From: MPNP01 sp963668325
Lineage (GTDB): Bacteria; Pseudomonadota; Alphaproteobacteria; Rhodobacterales; Rhodobacteraceae
Reading direction: 5' to 3'
DNA length: 64,000 nucleotides
Assembly: GCA_963668325.1 (NCBI GenBank)
Contig: OY764222.1
Location: forward strand, 868,001 to 932,000
Part shown: piece after piece, positions 61,984 through 64,000 of the stretch
Numbering within the stretch: the stretch's first letter is position 1
Layout: each line of letters opens with the position of its first letter
Made by a program: the position numbers and the translations under genes
The notes under the pieces: model-generated
What the model saw: the letters and a program-made list of their open reading frames with translations, nothing else
What the model was told of the DNA's origin: nothing
The model's database searches: none

Positions 61984-63210
61984 ATGGAGCCACCCAGAGG
62001 CCGTGGAAAATTAGCGCAAAGAGATGCTAGGTTTGCATGGTTTATGCTTTTACCCACAGTGATTATCGTATCACTGGTTGTTATTCTTCCTCTTTTTGCC
62101 ATCGTCTGGATAAGCGTAAAACCAATTGATCTTGGTGATTTGCGCCCCACTTCCCTTGTTGTTCGAGAGAATTTTCGAACCAGTGGTGAGATGTTTGAAC
62201 TGGATTACAGGATTCGGAACTCATCCCAGGACGCACCAATCACCGATGCAGGCTTCTCAGACATTATACCGCCTGAAATAGTCTTAGAGGAATTGCCCGA
62301 AGTGTGTTCGCAAACCTCAGAAGGTATTCTGGACTGTGATTTTGGTGATATTGAGGGAGGTTTCAGGGAAAGATTTAGGATTCCGATAACGCTTACCGTT
62401 TCCCCTGAAGTTGCCGAAGATTTGGCTGAAGGGGACCAGCCTTCGGTGAGAGGTGATGCCGACAGTATCTTGACCAACGCGGAATTCACCTTTGATAATT
62501 TCAAGAAACTGTTTGACCAGAAGGAGTTCTTCACGGTCTTGTGGACTACTCTTTTCTATACTTTTTTTGGCACGATAGGTGCCCTTGTCTTTGGCTTGTT
62601 TGCAGCTTTGTTGCTTAACACCAGTTTCCGGGGCCAAGGTATTCTCAGAGGCTTTTTCCTGTTTCCCTATGTCGCCCCTGTCATTGCCGTTGCTTTTACA
62701 TGGATCAATTTACTTGACCCATTTTCTGGATCAATAAACACCTTGATTGTTCAAATGGGTTTAACCGAGGAAGCCATTAATTTCTTTGGTCAGCGACCTT
62801 TGGCCCTGATCATGGTTACCCTTTTCGAGGTTTGGCGTTATTTCCCGCTTTCTTTCCTGTTCATACTAGCTCGTATGCAAGCTATTGATTATGATATGTA
62901 TGAAGCCGCAGATATGGATGGAGCATCCCCGTTTCAAAAATTCTGGTATCTCAGTATCCCTCAATTACTTGGGATCCTCAGCATTTTATTCCTGTTGAGA
63001 TTTATTTGGACATTCAACAAATTTGATGACATCTTCCTGTTGACCGGGGGTAATGCCGGCACCCGTACCTTGACCGTAAATGTTTACGAGCAGGCATTTG
63101 GGATATCCAATATTGGAGCTGGGGCAGCCGTTGCAGTGATCATCATGTTGTTTCTCCTTCTGTTCAGTCTGTTCTTTTTCCGTTTCATAAGCCAGGAGGA
63201 AGGTTTGTGA
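61984..63210 (+). CDS. ABC transporter permease (MalF-like) with DUF11-like periplasmic insertion
   Basis: 408 residues, about 100 more than usual. Helix 1 is FMLLPTVIIVSLVVILPLFA. Residues 55-155 are a polar beta-rich segment resembling a DUF11 domain: DYRIRNSSQDAPITDAGFSD, IIPPEIVLEELPEVC, then DCDFGDIEGGFRERFRIPIT. Helix 2 starts at FFTVLWTTLFYTFF. The EAA loop AADMDGASPFQKFWYLSIPQ is intact. The inserted domain probably lies in the periplasm, next to the binding protein. It pairs with the permease that begins four bases before this stop. Confidence 0.87.
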   Translation: MEPPRGRGKLAQRDARFAWFMLLPTVIIVSLVVILPLFAIVWISVKPIDLGDLRPTSLVVRENFRTSGEMFELDYRIRNSSQDAPITDAGFSDIIPPEIVLEELPEVCSQTSEGILDCDFGDIEGGFRERFRIPITLTVSPEVAEDLAEGDQPSVRGDADSILTNAEFTFDNFKKLFDQKEFFTVLWTTLFYTFFGTIGALVFGLFAALLLNTSFRGQGILRGFFLFPYVAPVIAVAFTWINLLDPFSGSINTLIVQMGLTEEAINFFGQRPLALIMVTLFEVWRYFPLSFLFILARMQAIDYDMYEAADMDGASPFQKFWYLSIPQLLGILSILFLLRFIWTFNKFDDIFLLTGGNAGTRTLTVNVYEQAFGISNIGAGAAVAVIIMLFLLLFSLFFFRFISQEEGL

Positions 63211-64000
63211 AGCATTTTTATTACGGCTATATCACCGGCCCCATAATTGGTGCTTGCTGGACACTGGTAGTCGCTACGTCAGTCTCCATTCTCATGGCTT
63301 TTGCAACAGGTGGTGCCTATTTGCCTACCTTTTGGGGCAGTGTCCTAGTTGGACTAGTGTTGGGATTACTAACTGTCCAATTCAACAAGCTGTCCATAAT
63401 CATACCGACATCCTTCTTGCTTGCCATGGGTTTACCATTCATCGGTTTGGGGCCTCTTGCTTATGGCGACAGTATCCCTCTGAGCATGCAGGGTATAAGC
63501 TCTTTGCTTTTCAGTATCGGTACTGGTTGGGCCTTGGTCCGATATCTGGCAGATTGTCCCTGGGGGCAATTATCAAGACATGAGTTTGAAGAAAGCGTAA
63601 TTCGATTCCTGACAGGGTCGGGTCTGGTATTTTTCACGGCAATTGTCCTGATCCCCTTTTATGTAATGGTCATGACCAGTCTGAAATCCCAGCAGGAGCT
63701 ATTAATGAACCCCTTGGATTTCTCGTTGGAATTTCAGAAGGGTTGGGGTTTGTTACGAAGCTATTTTGAGTTGTTTAACGATTTCAACTTCGGTACCTAC
63801 ATGATTACCAGCTTTGTCGTTTCGATTACAACGGTAATTATTACCCTACTTTTCGCTGTACCAGGAGCCTATGCCATTGCCCGATTCAGGTTCACTGGTC
63901 AAGGAGCCCTTTCTCGTTCCATACTGTTGATTTACATGGTTCCGATGATTGTTCTTGCCCTTCCAATTTACGTTGTATTTTCCACAACCGGGCTACGGAA
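63207..64000 (+). CDS. ABC transporter permease (MalG-like), 3' end outside window
   Basis: A GTG at 63207 overlaps the preceding stop (GTGA) and the frame is open to the window edge (264 codons). The last 120 residues are MalG-like: LIPFYVMVMTSLKSQQELL, SYFELFNDFNFGTYMITSFV, GAYAIARFRFTGQ and MVPMIVLALPIYVVF. About 125 hydrophobic residues precede that part (helices near ILMAFATGGAYLPTFW, VLVGLVLGLLTVQF, SFLLAMGLPFIGLGPL), an N-terminal extension not found in ordinary MalG proteins. The EAA loop would be beyond the edge. Confidence 0.82.
   Translation, partial: MKHFYYGYITGPIIGACWTLVVATSVSILMAFATGGAYLPTFWGSVLVGLVLGLLTVQFNKLSIIIPTSFLLAMGLPFIGLGPLAYGDSIPLSMQGISSLLFSIGTGWALVRYLADCPWGQLSRHEFEESVIRFLTGSGLVFFTAIVLIPFYVMVMTSLKSQQELLMNPLDFSLEFQKGWGLLRSYFELFNDFNFGTYMITSFVVSITTVIITLLFAVPGAYAIARFRFTGQGALSRSILLIYMVPMIVLALPIYVVFSTTGLR

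Overview
The window reads as a chromosome segment of an alphaproteobacterium of moderate GC content, probably marine. The evidence is the arrangement of housekeeping genes: aroE-coaE-dnaQ facing away from hemJ and rho-mnmE-mnmG-rsmG, argJ-mutT, dapD-dapE, and a wealth of TRAP and ABC uptake systems with acyl-CoA, sulfatase and dehydrogenase genes. No rRNA, tRNA or CRISPR array was found. The assignment rests on gene order and protein families read by eye; no search was run.

Layout. 1-6.5 kb: end of argJ, mutT, an ATPase gene broken by an early stop codon, then a D-glutamate cluster (dgcN, dgcA, D-amino acid transaminase). 6.5-14.3 kb: mostly minus-strand housekeeping genes (glycosyltransferase-like, dapE, dapD, mepA, yggT, msrA, two DnaQ-type exonucleases, coaE, aroE). 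14.6-19.6 kb: a small catabolic group (aldehyde dehydrogenase, LysR regulator, FAD monooxygenase, metallo-beta-lactamase hydrolase), followed by hemJ. 20.2-35.3 kb: an accessory block inserted between hemJ and rho. Eleven minus-strand genes encode two complete TRAP transporters, a cytosolic formylglycine-type sulfatase, two glutathione transferases, an aldehyde dehydrogenase and an SDR. Facing them are a GntR regulator, a metallo-beta-lactamase alkylsulfatase and a tandem OsmC protein. 35.5-40.9 kb: rho, mnmE, mnmG, rsmG. 40.9-43.5 kb: a CinA-like protein, an orphan adenine methyltransferase and an atypical SDR. 43.8-53.4 kb: a visibly more GC-rich island with an IclR regulator, an IS21 transposase remnant, a SelA-like PLP enzyme, RidA, a metal amidohydrolase and a five-gene dipeptide-type ABC importer. 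53.9-60.3 kb: HMG-CoA-lyase-like protein, CaiB CoA-transferase, acyl-CoA dehydrogenase, phosphotransferase, SDR and a double SnoaL protein. 60.6-64 kb: the start of a sugar-type ABC importer, cut by the right edge.

The most interesting system is the 20-35 kb block. A palindrome with core TTTGGGATCCCAAA occurs as two copies on each side of the block. At the gntR and dctP promoters it lies in the 17-bp spacer between -35 and -10 elements. This suggests one GntR repressor controlling import of an organic sulfate or related compound through two TRAP systems. Two chemically unrelated cytosolic sulfatases would then desulfate it, followed by glutathione-, SDR- and aldehyde-dehydrogenase-dependent oxidation. 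The second is the GC-rich island, where a SelA-like PLP enzyme, RidA and a deacetylase-type amidohydrolase are joined to a peptide importer. The substrates of both systems are inference.

Several permanent-looking oddities are also recorded: the in-frame stop and altered P-loop of the ATPase gene, an ATC codon at the ideal start position of the FAD monooxygenase, an SDR without its Tyr/Lys pair, a DUF11-like domain inside an ABC permease, and U-tract-free stem-loops behind three different solute-binding-protein genes.
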